This document shows positions 42,709 to 51,395 of a stretch of 64,000 nt of DNA, one piece after another. Every line of letters begins with the position of its first letter. Position 1 is the first letter of the stretch. The position numbers and the translations under genes are program-made. Under the pieces are notes generated by a model. That model was not told the origin of the DNA and ran no database searches. It was given only the letters and a program-made list of their open reading frames with translations. Source of the stretch: Spirochaetaceae bacterium UBA5556 (lineage in GTDB: Bacteria > Spirochaetota > Spirochaetia > Treponematales > Rectinemataceae); the NCBI GenBank assembly GCA_002425765.1, contig DIMW01000015.1:1-64000 (forward strand). Reading direction: 5' to 3'.

Positions 42709-43578
42709 ATGAAAGAGAAGAAGTCAGTGCTTAAAATTTCGTTTGTCGCGAATGCGATCGCATTTCTCGCCATGGTTGTCGTCAATGTACTCGCCAATGC
42801 TCTTCCACTCAACAATGTCACCACGGGAGCCCTCTCCGACGAGATTCCGAATCTCTTCGTACCCGCCGGTCTGACCTTTTCCATCTGGGGATTGATCTAC
42901 GTTCTTCTCGCCGGATATTCGATCTATGCCATCAGGGAGGCATGGGGAAGAGGAGGAGTAAGCGGAGGCGTGACCGAGAAGGATGCCGTACTCTTTCGGC
43001 TGAACGCGATTGCGAATATCTTGTGGATATTCGCTTGGCAGTGGCGGTATGTCGCGATCTCGATGGTATTCATGCTGGGTATTTTGGGAACCTTGATTCT
43101 TCTCGAGCTTTCGATCGAGAAGAAGATGGTGCCAGGCGGCGCGCTCTCGCTCAAGTCCGCTGCCGGCGCTTCATCCGGTGCCGCCCGGGCCCGGCGTTTT
43201 TTCCTCTCTGTGCCGATAAGGGTCTATCTTGGCTGGATATCCGTGGCGACAATCGCGAACGCGACCGCGCTGCTCGTCAAGCTTGGCTGGAACGGCTGGG
43301 GTCTCGATCCCCGCGCCTGGACGGTCATCGTGATCGTGGCGGGCCTGGCCGTGGCCCTCGGATTCTCCATCGGTCAAAGACAGGTCGCGGCTCCTCTCGT
43401 GATTGTCTGGGCCTATCTCGGCATCGTGATCAAGCGGACGCAGGTGGACGCAGTGTATTCCCGGGCGGTGTGGCTCGCGGCGCTCGTTTCGGCGATCATT
43501 ATTCTGCTTTCACTCGTGCTGGTGAGGTTTCCGAAGCCAGGGGCAAGATCGGACAAGATCGCGGCCGGCGCACGGTAG
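42709..43578 (+). CDS. TspO/tryptophan-rich sensory-protein-like membrane protein
   Basis: A 289-residue membrane protein with about eight helices. LFVPAGLTFSIWGLIYVLLAGYSIYAIREAW and ILWIFAWQWRYVAISMVFML resemble the TspO/MBR core (P-x-x-x-F-x-x-W-x-x-L), but the protein is longer than the usual 160 residues, as in many 'tryptophan-rich sensory proteins'. TspO proteins bind porphyrins or similar molecules. GGAGGTGG precedes the ATG. No partner is obvious; it lies alone between the importer and a DUF488 gene. Confidence 0.65.
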   Translation: MKEKKSVLKISFVANAIAFLAMVVVNVLANALPLNNVTTGALSDEIPNLFVPAGLTFSIWGLIYVLLAGYSIYAIREAWGRGGVSGGVTEKDAVLFRLNAIANILWIFAWQWRYVAISMVFMLGILGTLILLELSIEKKMVPGGALSLKSAAGASSGAARARRFFLSVPIRVYLGWISVATIANATALLVKLGWNGWGLDPRAWTVIVIVAGLAVALGFSIGQRQVAAPLVIVWAYLGIVIKRTQVDAVYSRAVWLAALVSAIIILLSLVLVRFPKPGARSDKIAAGAR

Positions 43579-43657
43579 CCGCTCTTCCCCGAGCCATTCA
43601 CAGGTTCTAAAATAAGCGCGTTCTCATAGGGACAGAGCTTTTATGAGAGGGGGTCCA

Positions 43658-44041
43658 ATGCTTGATATCCGAATAAAGAGAGTGTACGAGCTGGCACAGG
43701 CTGAGGATGGATGTCGTGTCCTCGTTGACCGGCTTTGGCCTCGGGGGCTAACCAAGGAAAAGCTCGGTGCCCGGAAGTGGCTCAAGGCGGTCGCGCCCGG
43801 CCCGGAAACGCGAAAGTTGTGCGAACATGATCCCTCAAAGCACAGCGAGGGGCAGTGGCGGGAATTCAGGCGCAGCTACTCTGCGGAGCTCGACCTGAAA
43901 CCGCAGGAAGTCGGTGAGCTTCTGGCGCTCGCGCAGAGAGGGCGGCTCACGCTCCTCTTTGCGTCGCGCGACCCTGCATTCAATCAGGCCGCGGTGCTCA
44001 GGGATTATCTGCTCGAAAAAGGGAAGGCTGGACAGACGTAA
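43658..44041 (+). CDS. DUF488 family protein (YeaO-like)
   Basis: A 127-residue soluble protein. IRIKRVYELAQAEDGCRVLVDRLWPRGLTKEKLG and a final LTLLFASRDPAFNQAAVLRDYL are typical of the DUF488/YeaO family, whose function is not known. GAGAGGGGG precedes the ATG at 43658, which is chosen over an ATG 15 bases earlier. Confidence 0.88.
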   Translation: MLDIRIKRVYELAQAEDGCRVLVDRLWPRGLTKEKLGARKWLKAVAPGPETRKLCEHDPSKHSEGQWREFRRSYSAELDLKPQEVGELLALAQRGRLTLLFASRDPAFNQAAVLRDYLLEKGKAGQT

Positions 44042-44105
44042 AGTCGCCTCTCGTTGTTTGTCCTACAACGCTGGGATATACTGCTGAATTGAAGGAGACA
44101 AAACA

Positions 44106-44534
44106 ATGTCAAAAAAATCGATTCTCGTCATGGCGTTCCTGTGCTCTCTGCTGTTGGCGGCGGGAGCACAAGTCATCGTCTTCGGGATGGGGGACACGGA
44201 TATCGACTCCGGGCTGAATGAGCTCAATGTGAGCGCGAAACTCGACATGCCGGGATTCCAGGCAGAGGTCGCGCTTGCGTGGGGCCAGCCCGCCGCGGGT
44301 ATCACGCTGGCCCTGTCACAGGGCCTGTCTCCGGGGGAGGTCTATCTCGCCGCAGCGCTCGCGCATTTGTCCGGCAAGCCGCTCAACATCGTGATCGAGC
44401 TCTATAAGAAAGACAAGGCGAAGGGCTGGGGAGCCTTCGCGAAGGAGCTCGGGATCAAGCCGGGATCGAAGGAGTTCAAGCTCCTCAAGGAGAAGCTGCA
44501 AGGCTCCAGGACAAAACTGAAAGGGAAGAAGTAA
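44106..44534 (+). CDS. small secreted hypothetical protein
   Basis: A 142-residue protein. Residues 1-21 (MSKKSILVMAFLCSLLLAAGA) form a signal peptide or anchor. The rest has a short Asp/Gly-rich stretch, an Ala/Leu-rich middle (residues 60-100) and a strongly basic C-terminus rich in Lys. I do not recognise a family. AAGGAG precedes the ATG. It stands between the DUF488 gene and a strong terminator and has no clear partner. Confidence 0.7.
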   Translation: MSKKSILVMAFLCSLLLAAGAQVIVFGMGDTDIDSGLNELNVSAKLDMPGFQAEVALAWGQPAAGITLALSQGLSPGEVYLAAALAHLSGKPLNIVIELYKKDKAKGWGAFAKELGIKPGSKEFKLLKEKLQGSRTKLKGKK

Positions 44535-44611
44535 AAAGAAAAAAGGGCGCCTCACGCCTTTCAGGGCTGCGGCACTGAGAGCGAGGCTCTTTTAAAAAAC
44601 CAACTACAGAG

Positions 44612-44642
44612 AAGGCAGGCCGCCTAAACGGCGGCCTGCCTT
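44612..44642. terminator. strong bidirectional terminator
   Basis: AAGGCAGGCCGCC (44612-44624) pairs perfectly with GGCGGCCTGCCTT (44630-44642) around a five-base loop, with TTTG after it on the plus strand. It separates the small secreted protein gene from the end of the leftward purine cluster, 6 bases past ygeW. Confidence 0.85.
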
Positions 44643-44647
44643 TGTAT

Positions 44648-45880
44648 TCAGCACACTTGCTGTATTCGATTTTTGTCGGGGAGCCTGTCAGTGCCGTACA
44701 CCCTCTGTGTTCCCCGTTCCAGAAGGCGGCCGAGGAGTTCCGCGGGCTTCGCGAATTTCTCGAGCAGTATCATCGCCGCGATGATGTAGGGCTTGTAACT
44801 CGCCTCACGGTAGGTGTCGTCCCTGTAGCGGTCGAAGACGCTCGCGGCGACTTCGCCGGCATCGCAGGAGACGTCGGTGATGTCCGCGGGCAGGCAGTGC
44901 ATGTAGAGGGCCTTTCCGTTTTTGGTCAGCCTCATTTTCTCTTCGGTGCACTCCCAGTCTTTGAACCTGGCGTTGTTGGAGAGTGCTTCCTTCTCGAGCG
45001 CCTTGAGGCCGTCCTTGTCGCCGGCGTGGAGGAGGGGAACGCGGCGGAGCATGACGTCGTAGGGAGCCCAGCTCTTGGGATACACGATGTCCGCGTCCTT
45101 GAACGCCTCGTCCATCGAGTCTGTGTAGGCGAACCTTCCACCCGACGCGACTGCCTGTTTTTTCGTCGTCTCCACCACATCGGAGATGAGGTCGTAGCCC
45201 TTGGGGTGGGCGAGTACGATCTCCATGCCGAAACGGCTCGCGAGCCCTATGACGCCCTGGGGCACCGAGAGGGGTTTGCCGTAGGAAGGGCTATACGCCC
45301 AGCTCATGGCGATCTTCTTGCCCTTGAGTTCGTCGAGGCCGCCGAAGTAGTGCGCGAGGTGCAGAAAATCGGCCATCGCCTGAGTCGGGTGGTCAATATC
45401 GCTTTGCAGGTTGACGATTGCCGGTCTGGAGGGCAGGACGCCGGCCGCGACGCCGTCGTCGAGGGCTTTCCCTATCTCCCGCTGGTAGCGGTCGCCTTCG
45501 CCGAGGTACATGTCGTCGCGGATGCCGATCGCCTCGGTGAGGAAGCTTATCATGTTCGCGGTTTCGCGGACGGTCTCGCCGTGGGCGATCTGGCTTTTGC
45601 CCTCGTCAAGGTCCTGAACGTAGAGGCCGAGGAGGTCGCAGGCGGACGCGAAGGAAAAACGCGTGCGCGTGGAGTTGTCGCGGAAATTCGATACGGCGAT
45701 GCCTGAGTCGAACACGCGCGGGCTGATGTTGCGCTCGCGCATCGCGCGCAGGATGTCGGCGACGAGGAAGGTCGCCTCGATTTCATCCTGAGTCTTTTCC
45801 CAGGTAAGGAGGAAGTCCTTGCCCGCCATATCGATGCGCTTGCCGCGCAGCTGTTCGATCAATGAGCGAATTTCGTTCAT
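44648..45880 (-). CDS. ygeW: YgeW-type carbamoyltransferase
   Basis: A 410-residue member of the aspartate/ornithine carbamoyltransferase superfamily. The carbamoyl-phosphate loop is FRDNSTRTRFSFASA, LQSDIDHPTQAMADFLHL is the HPTQ motif, and MHCLPAD lies near the C-terminus. YgeW proteins have an unknown carbamoyl acceptor and occur in purine-degradation clusters, where they are proposed to phosphorolyse a carbamoylated (ureido) intermediate to carbamoyl phosphate. This would give ATP with a carbamate kinase, none of which is in the window. It is the last gene of the leftward cluster, with 21 bases to the upstream aminohydrolase gene. Confidence 0.92.
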   Translation of the reverse strand: MNEIRSLIEQLRGKRIDMAGKDFLLTWEKTQDEIEATFLVADILRAMRERNISPRVFDSGIAVSNFRDNSTRTRFSFASACDLLGLYVQDLDEGKSQIAHGETVRETANMISFLTEAIGIRDDMYLGEGDRYQREIGKALDDGVAAGVLPSRPAIVNLQSDIDHPTQAMADFLHLAHYFGGLDELKGKKIAMSWAYSPSYGKPLSVPQGVIGLASRFGMEIVLAHPKGYDLISDVVETTKKQAVASGGRFAYTDSMDEAFKDADIVYPKSWAPYDVMLRRVPLLHAGDKDGLKALEKEALSNNARFKDWECTEEKMRLTKNGKALYMHCLPADITDVSCDAGEVAASVFDRYRDDTYREASYKPYIIAAMILLEKFAKPAELLGRLLERGTQRVYGTDRLPDKNRIQQVC

Positions 45881-45901
45881 GTGGTCCTCCGGACAGTCGA
45901 A

Positions 45902-47326
45902 TTACAGAATGCCTGCTTTTTTGTACATGCGCTCGCAGGCGGAGAGCGCGTTGCGGCGGATCATTTCCTCGTCGGCTCTCACGAGAAGGCCGTGGCGCAC
46001 CACCTGTCTGCCGTTGACGATGAGGTGATCGACGCCGTGGTTGTAGCCGGAGAAGAGGAGGGCGGCGAGCGGGTCGGAGAGGGCGCCGGCGTATTCAAGT
46101 TTCATGACGTCGAAGAGCGCGATGTCCGCGAGTCTTCCCTCGGCGATCTCGCCCGCCTCTTCGAAGCCGAGGATGCGCGCGCCGCCGGCGGTGGCGATGT
46201 GCATGGCCTCGCCCGCGGTGAGGCCGGCGGAACCGTACTTGACGCGCTGCAGAAGGAGGGCCTGGCGCGCCTCGCCGAGCATGTCCGAGCTGTCGTTCGA
46301 GGCCGAGCCGTCGACGCCCAGGCCCACGGGCACGCCCCGCTCGAGCATCTCGCGCACGCGGCAGATCCCGGAACCGAGGCGCATGTTCGACGAGGGACAG
46401 TGCGCGACGCCCGTGCCGGTCTCGGCGAGGAAATCGAGCTCCCCGTCGTTGAAGAAGATGCCGTGCGCGTACCAGACGTCGGGCCCCACGAAGTCGCAGT
46501 CGCGCATCACCTCGAGGGGGCGGCGGCCGTACACCTGCACGCAGTAGTCATCCTCGTCGCTCGTTTCGGCGAGGTGGGTGTGGATGCGGGCGCCATACCG
46601 ACGCGCGAGTGCCGCCGAGGCTACCATGAGGCGCTCGCTCACGGAGAAGGGGGAGCAGGGGGCAAGGGCCACTTTGCGCATGGCGTCGGGCGCCGGGTCA
46701 TGGAAACGGCGCAGCGTCTCCTCGCTGTGGGCGAGGATGGCGTCCTCGTCCTGCACGGTCGTGTCGGGAGGCAGTCCCCCGTCCTTTTTCGAGCGGGACA
46801 TCGAGCCCCGCGTCGGCGCAAACCTGAGGCCGATGTCGGCCGCGGCGTGGAACTGCAGCGAAGGGATGTCGCCGCCGAAACCTGTCGGATAGAGGTAATG
46901 GTGATCGGTCGTCAGCGTGCAGCCGGTCTTCGCGAGTTCGGCCATGGCCAGCATGCTCGACCAGTAGACGGCCTCGGGGTCGAGATATTTCCAGATTTCG
47001 TACAGGTAGACGAGCCAGTCGAAGAGCTTCGCGTCCTGGACCGCCGGCAGATTGCGGGTGAGCGTCTGGTAGAAGTGGTGGTGCGTGTTGACGAGCCCGG
47101 GCAGGACGACGTGGCGGGAGGCATCGATCACCGTGGCGCCTTCGGGCGCCTCGATGATCGGCGCTATCTTCGCGATGCGCTTGCCGTCGATGAGAATGTC
47201 GACGCCTCGCAGGAGATCGAAGCGGCGGCCGGCAGTTTCTGAAGCAGGCGCCGCCTTAGCGCCGCCGCTGATCGTGCCCGCCGAAGCCGGCACCGCGACG
47301 GCAAAGCAATCCCTGAGGAGGATCAC
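45902..47326 (-). CDS. 8-oxoguanine deaminase-like amidohydrolase
   Basis: A 474-residue amidohydrolase. Metal ligands are seen in LVNTHHHFYQTLTRN (H-x-H), IHTHLAET, YAHGIFF and GLGVDGSASNDSSD. This set, with SNMRLGSGICRVREMLERGVPVGLG, matches the 8-oxoguanine/TRZ-ATZ deaminase group. It would deaminate 8-oxoguanine, guanine or a related purine. I start at GTG 47326 because GGAGG precedes it and it overlaps the upstream gene's stop. The N-terminal 60 residues contain an odd Ala/Gly-rich insert. It lies between the TrpB-like PLP gene and ygeW. Confidence 0.87.
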   Translation of the reverse strand: MILLRDCFAVAVPASAGTISGGAKAAPASETAGRRFDLLRGVDILIDGKRIAKIAPIIEAPEGATVIDASRHVVLPGLVNTHHHFYQTLTRNLPAVQDAKLFDWLVYLYEIWKYLDPEAVYWSSMLAMAELAKTGCTLTTDHHYLYPTGFGGDIPSLQFHAAADIGLRFAPTRGSMSRSKKDGGLPPDTTVQDEDAILAHSEETLRRFHDPAPDAMRKVALAPCSPFSVSERLMVASAALARRYGARIHTHLAETSDEDDYCVQVYGRRPLEVMRDCDFVGPDVWYAHGIFFNDGELDFLAETGTGVAHCPSSNMRLGSGICRVREMLERGVPVGLGVDGSASNDSSDMLGEARQALLLQRVKYGSAGLTAGEAMHIATAGGARILGFEEAGEIAEGRLADIALFDVMKLEYAGALSDPLAALLFSGYNHGVDHLIVNGRQVVRHGLLVRADEEMIRRNALSACERMYKKAGIL

Positions 47327-48780
47327 TTCAGCACCTCCGCGTTGAAGTCCTCGATGAGCTTGTCGAGAGAGCCGACCTGCTGGTGCAGGCCACCCCAGTA
47401 GGCGCGGTAGTCGTCCCACTGCTCTCGCAGTTCCGGGAGCTCCTTGCCGAGCTGTTCGATCCAGGTGAAGTACTTGAGGTTGTGGGCGCGGCGCTTGTCG
47501 ACGTGCGTCATCTCGAACACATGGTCGACCGAGAGCCCCGCCAACCTGTCAAGGTCGCGGTCCGCCTGCCTCTGGTCGTAGGTGCCACGCTCCGCGGTGA
47601 GCTCCGCGAGTCGCGACTGGTACATCGCCATCGAATCGGTGAACATCGTGAAGACGATGTCGTCCTCGCCGAGCTCGTAGTACTTCGCGAACTTGATCGC
47701 CGCGATGAGGTTGCCGACCCCGGAGATGCCGAGCCACTCGAGCTTTTCGACGACGGCCGGGTCCGCGCCCGCGTCGATGAGGGCCTTTTTGCCCGCCGGC
47801 TCGTTGAAGAGGCGGATGAAGCGCATGGGAAGCTCGTCGTCGACGCCCACCGCCGCGTCCGTGTCGCGGAAATTGTGGATCCAGGGGATGTGTTTGTCGC
47901 CGATGCCCTCGATGCGGTGGCCGCCGAACCCGTTTTCGAGGATGGTCGGGCACTGCAGCGCCTCGCCCACCGCGAGCCTCGCTCCGGGGAATTTTTCCTT
48001 GATGTAGGAGCCCGAGCCGAGCGTTCCGGCGGAGCCTGAAGAGAGCACGACGCCGCCCACGTGGGAGTTCGGGCCGCCGACCGCGCGGAAGACCTCTTCC
48101 ATCGCCGGCCCCGTGATCGCGTAGTGCCAGAGGTGGTTGGGCAGCTGATCGAACTGGTTGAAGATGACGACATCGCTGCGGGTCGCCTGCAGTTCGACGC
48201 ACTTGTCGAAGATTTCCTTGACGTTGGATTCGCAGCCGGGGGTCGCGATGACTTCCTCTGCCATGGTCTTGAGCCAGTCGAAACGCTCCCTGCTCATCTC
48301 CGCGGGGAGAATGGCGACGCTCGGGCACGAGAGGAGGCGGGAGATGTAGGCGCCGCCGCGGCAGTAGTTGCCGGTGCTCGGCCAGACCGCTTTTTTCGTC
48401 GTCGGGTCGAAGCGGCCGGTCACGAGCTCGGGCGCGAGGCAGGCGTAGGCCGCGCCGACCTTGTGCGCTCCCGTCGGAAACCACTTGCCCGCGAGCCCGA
48501 CGATTCGCGCCTTAGTGCCGGTGATCGCCCGAGGAATCTCGATATAGTTGACGGAACCGTAGCCGCCGCCGAATTCCTTCGGCTCGTTGTGCCACGTCAC
48601 TCGGAAAAGGTTGCGGGGATGCACGTCCCAGAGCCCTATTTTTGAAAGTTCCGCCTTGACCGATGAGGAAATTTTGGAAGGATCGCGCATCTGCGCGAAG
48701 GTGGGGAGCAGGATGCCTTTCTGCTTGCAGCGTTCGATGTTTTTCTTGCGCTGTGAATCGTGAATATTAAGATCGATCAT
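47323..48780 (-). CDS. PLP-dependent fold-II enzyme with TrpB-like lysine motif
   Basis: A 485-residue protein of the tryptophan-synthase-beta-like PLP superfamily. The likely Schiff-base lysine is in GKWFPTGAHKVGAAY, reminiscent of TrpB HTGAHK. A phosphate-binding glycine-rich loop, SSGSAGTLGSGSYIKEKFPGARL, and an extended C-terminal domain follow. It is not tryptophan synthase, as indole-channel motifs are missing, and it is not similar to diaminopropionate ammonia-lyase YgeX. By position it may take YgeX's place as a lyase of the purine route, which is inference. AAGGAG precedes the ATG, and an extended -10 promoter lies upstream. It overlaps the next gene by four bases. Confidence 0.8.
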   Translation of the reverse strand: MIDLNIHDSQRKKNIERCKQKGILLPTFAQMRDPSKISSSVKAELSKIGLWDVHPRNLFRVTWHNEPKEFGGGYGSVNYIEIPRAITGTKARIVGLAGKWFPTGAHKVGAAYACLAPELVTGRFDPTTKKAVWPSTGNYCRGGAYISRLLSCPSVAILPAEMSRERFDWLKTMAEEVIATPGCESNVKEIFDKCVELQATRSDVVIFNQFDQLPNHLWHYAITGPAMEEVFRAVGGPNSHVGGVVLSSGSAGTLGSGSYIKEKFPGARLAVGEALQCPTILENGFGGHRIEGIGDKHIPWIHNFRDTDAAVGVDDELPMRFIRLFNEPAGKKALIDAGADPAVVEKLEWLGISGVGNLIAAIKFAKYYELGEDDIVFTMFTDSMAMYQSRLAELTAERGTYDQRQADRDLDRLAGLSVDHVFEMTHVDKRRAHNLKYFTWIEQLGKELPELREQWDDYRAYWGGLHQQVGSLDKLIEDFNAEVLK

Positions 48781-48844
48781 CAAGGACTCCTTGCAGAGAT
48801 AGTTGTGCCCCGGGCCTGCGTCATAAGGGCACACGAAGACATTT

Positions 48845-48853
48845 AGTATACCA
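48845..48853 (-). promoter_or_regulatory. extended -10 promoter inside purine cluster
   Basis: The minus strand reads TGGTATACT, an extended -10 element, 65-73 bases upstream of the TrpB-like PLP gene. It could start a separate three-gene transcript (PLP enzyme, aminohydrolase, ygeW). It closely matches TGCTATACT before the xanthine dehydrogenase gene. Confidence 0.5.
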
Positions 48854-48968
48854 TATATTCCAATGAATGAGGAGGAGTGGACGGCTCGTTGAGGATTGGC
48901 CGGGTAGCTCATGTGGGACGTTTCAGAAGGTCGGAAAAGACGCCGGCGACAGAGGAGACCGTCCGGCT

Positions 48969-50171
48969 TCAGACAGAGAGTCCGACCGCCTTCGCCGCAG
49001 ACCCGATATCCTTGAGCCCGCTCCCGGTCAGCATGACGACGACGTTCGCCTCCGCGCCGAGCTGCCCCCTCACCTTCAGGAATCCCGCGAAGGCGCAGGC
49101 GCTCGAGGGTTCGGCAAAGAGACCTGAGCTGCGCGAGAGACGGCGCTGCGCGGCGAGAATTTCCTCGTCGCCCACGACGACGGCGCGGCCCGAATGCCGG
49201 CGGAGCCTGTCGAGGGCGAAGTAGCCGTTGCGCGGGACATCGACCGAGATCGAGTCGGCGATGGTCGATGATGGCCGCGGCTCGAAGATTCCGGTTTCGA
49301 GGGCTCGCGCGATGGCGGAGGAGCCTTCCGCCTGGGCGGCCCACACGGTGGGCATCCGGTCGGTCCAGCCCAGGCGCAGGAGGTCTTCGAAGCCCCGGAT
49401 GACGCCGGCGATTATGACGCCGTCTCCTGTGGGCACGAAGACATGGTCGGGCGCGAGGTAGGCGGGTGCCGCAGACGGCGCCATGGCGTACGCGTCCGCT
49501 GCCCTTCCCGTGGCCGCCAGATCGCGCGCGATCTCGAAGCTCGCGGTCTTCTTGCCCTCGATGGTGAGCGGATTGTAGGCCGTGTTGCGGGAGAGCATGC
49601 CCGTCGCCCTCGAATAGGCGAGCGACTGGTCGAAGGCGAGGTCATAGGGCCCGTCGACCTCGACGAGCTCCGCGCCGTACTGAAGAATCTGCACGCGCTT
49701 CGCGATAGGCGCCGATTTCGGCACGTAGACCTTGATTCTGATGTCCGCGGCGGCGCCAATGCAGGCCATGCTCGAAGCGGCGTTGCCCGTCGAGGCGAGC
49801 ACGATTTCCCCTATTCCAAACTTGCGGGCAAAGGCGGCGACGAGCCAGCTCGCCCTGTCCTTGTAGGAGCCCGAGGGATTGCAGGTGTCATCTTTCAGCC
49901 ATAGATTCGGCATCCCGAGCTCGGAGCGCAGCCTTGCGGGCGCCCAGAGAGGGGTCTGTCCCACGGGAACAGGTGGAAAAAAGCGCTCCTCCACGGGAAG
50001 AGGGACAGAGCCCCGCGCGGGGTTTCCTCCCTCCCATGCGCATTCAAGTACGCCGCGGAGGGGCTCATCGGGGCGCTGTTTTTTTGCGCACTCGTCGCAG
50101 AGATAGCGTCCGGGTTCGATAGGATAGGTCCTGCCGCAGACGGGGCAGCGGTACATCCAGCGCGTTTCCAT
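48969..50171 (-). CDS. threonine synthase-like PLP enzyme with N-terminal zinc ribbon
   Basis: A 400-residue fold-II PLP enzyme. Residues 6-30 contain CPVCGRTY ... LCDEC, a zinc-ribbon-like pair as in many archaeal/actinobacterial threonine synthases. The lysine is in DDTCNPSGSYKDRAS, and STGNAASSMA follows. The final LTGSGLKD motif is standard for threonine synthase. No other threonine-pathway gene is nearby, and the place just after ygeY suggests a specialised role such as beta-elimination of a 2,3-diamino acid or phospho-amino acid. It lies 9 bases after ygeY. Whether it is housekeeping or pathway-specific is not clear. Confidence 0.85.
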   Translation of the reverse strand: METRWMYRCPVCGRTYPIEPGRYLCDECAKKQRPDEPLRGVLECAWEGGNPARGSVPLPVEERFFPPVPVGQTPLWAPARLRSELGMPNLWLKDDTCNPSGSYKDRASWLVAAFARKFGIGEIVLASTGNAASSMACIGAAADIRIKVYVPKSAPIAKRVQILQYGAELVEVDGPYDLAFDQSLAYSRATGMLSRNTAYNPLTIEGKKTASFEIARDLAATGRAADAYAMAPSAAPAYLAPDHVFVPTGDGVIIAGVIRGFEDLLRLGWTDRMPTVWAAQAEGSSAIARALETGIFEPRPSSTIADSISVDVPRNGYFALDRLRRHSGRAVVVGDEEILAAQRRLSRSSGLFAEPSSACAFAGFLKVRGQLGAEANVVVMLTGSGLKDIGSAAKAVGLSV

Positions 50172-50180
50172 GCTATGCCC

Positions 50181-51392
50181 TCATTTTGCCTTTGCTTCCA
50201 GAACGTAGGGCAGGGCCGCATAGAACGCGGAGGCGGTCTCGAGGTCGTCGATCCGCGTGATTTCGTTCGGAGCGTGCGCCTGGGCCTCGTCGCCAGGCCC
50301 GAAGCCGATTACCGGTATTTTGTGGCGGCCGCAGAGCGCCACGCCGTTCGTGGAGAAGGTCCACTTGTCGACGACGGGAGCTTTGCCAAAGAGATCGGAA
50401 TACGCTTCCACACCGGATTGTACGAGCGCATGGTCCGCAGGGATTTTCCAGGTGGGGAAGTAGAGCTCCTGATGATACTCGGTGCCCGTCCACGCGGGCC
50501 GCCTATATTCTGGCATATACACCTTAAAGTTGTTGACGCCCGCTTCTTTCAGAGAATCCTCTACCTGCGCGATGGCGAGCGTATCGGTCTCGCCCCAGGT
50601 GAGGCGGCGGTCGCAGTAGAGCATCGCCTGGTCGGGCACGGCGCACTGACTCGGGCCGTGGACATTGATCTGGCTCACGGTGATGGTGCCTTTGCCGAGG
50701 AAGTTGTCGTCATCGGGCTGTAGGCGCCCATTGAGCTTCTCGATCGCGAGGGCCGCGCGCGCCGCCTTGTACGCCGCGCTGTCGCCCCGCTCGGGCGCGG
50801 ATCCGTGGCAGGAGACACCCTTGATGTCGATCTGAATCTCCATGCGCCCGCGGTGGCCGCGGTACAGCCTGCAGGAGGTGGGCTCTGTGGAGACGGCGAA
50901 GTCGGGCACGAACTTCTCTTCCTCGATGAGGTACTTCCAACACATGCCGTCGCAGTCCTCTTCGATGGTGGTGAAGGAGAACCAGACTTCAAAATCCCCC
51001 TTGTACGCGAAGTCCTTGAGAATGCGGGCGGCCGTTATCATGGACGCGGCGCCGCCGAGCTGGTCGGACGCACCGCGTCCGTGGACGAGGCCGTCTTTTA
51101 TAAGCCCCGAAAAAGGCGGGGTCTTCCACTGGGCCTCGTCGCCGACGGTGACAGTATCGATGTGCGCGTCGAATACGATTTTTTTGGAGCCGGAGCCGAC
51201 GCGCCCGAGAAGCGAGCCGAGGCCATCGACCCAGAGATTCTCCATGCCTGCTTCCCCGCAGAGTTTTTTGAGCAGGGCTATGCGGTCCTTTTCGGTCGTG
51301 GAGAACGCGGGTACCTGAATGATCTTGCTCAGGTTCCGTGCGGTATAGTCGCGATACTCACGAGCCTTCTCGAGAATTTTCTTGCTGTCCAT
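50181..51392 (-). CDS. ygeY: YgeY-type M20 metallohydrolase
   Basis: A 403-residue zinc hydrolase of the M20/ArgE-DapE family. IVFDAHIDTVTVGD holds the first zinc His and catalytic Asp, GASDQLGG the bridging Asp, TTIEEDCDG the catalytic Glu-Glu pair, and CGRHKIPVIGFGPGDEAQAHAPNE the terminal His. The sequence matches the YgeY ('selenium-metabolism hydrolase') subgroup found in purine clusters. It would cleave an amide or ureido bond of a ring-opened intermediate. It follows ssnA by 3 bases. Confidence 0.92.
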   Translation of the reverse strand: MDSKKILEKAREYRDYTARNLSKIIQVPAFSTTEKDRIALLKKLCGEAGMENLWVDGLGSLLGRVGSGSKKIVFDAHIDTVTVGDEAQWKTPPFSGLIKDGLVHGRGASDQLGGAASMITAARILKDFAYKGDFEVWFSFTTIEEDCDGMCWKYLIEEEKFVPDFAVSTEPTSCRLYRGHRGRMEIQIDIKGVSCHGSAPERGDSAAYKAARAALAIEKLNGRLQPDDDNFLGKGTITVSQINVHGPSQCAVPDQAMLYCDRRLTWGETDTLAIAQVEDSLKEAGVNNFKVYMPEYRRPAWTGTEYHQELYFPTWKIPADHALVQSGVEAYSDLFGKAPVVDKWTFSTNGVALCGRHKIPVIGFGPGDEAQAHAPNEITRIDDLETASAFYAALPYVLEAKAK

Positions 51393-51395
51393 CTT

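Noticed and set aside
48781..49344. 5' extension of the TrpB-like PLP gene frame
   Set aside because: It crosses the intergenic promoter region and overlaps the upstream PLP gene. The start at 48780 has AAGGAG and matches the start of a plausible protein.
48969..50171. Calling this gene ygeX (diaminopropionate ammonia-lyase)
   Set aside because: The N-terminal zinc ribbon and the NPSGSYKDR lysine motif match threonine synthases. YgeX has a different lysine context and no zinc ribbon.
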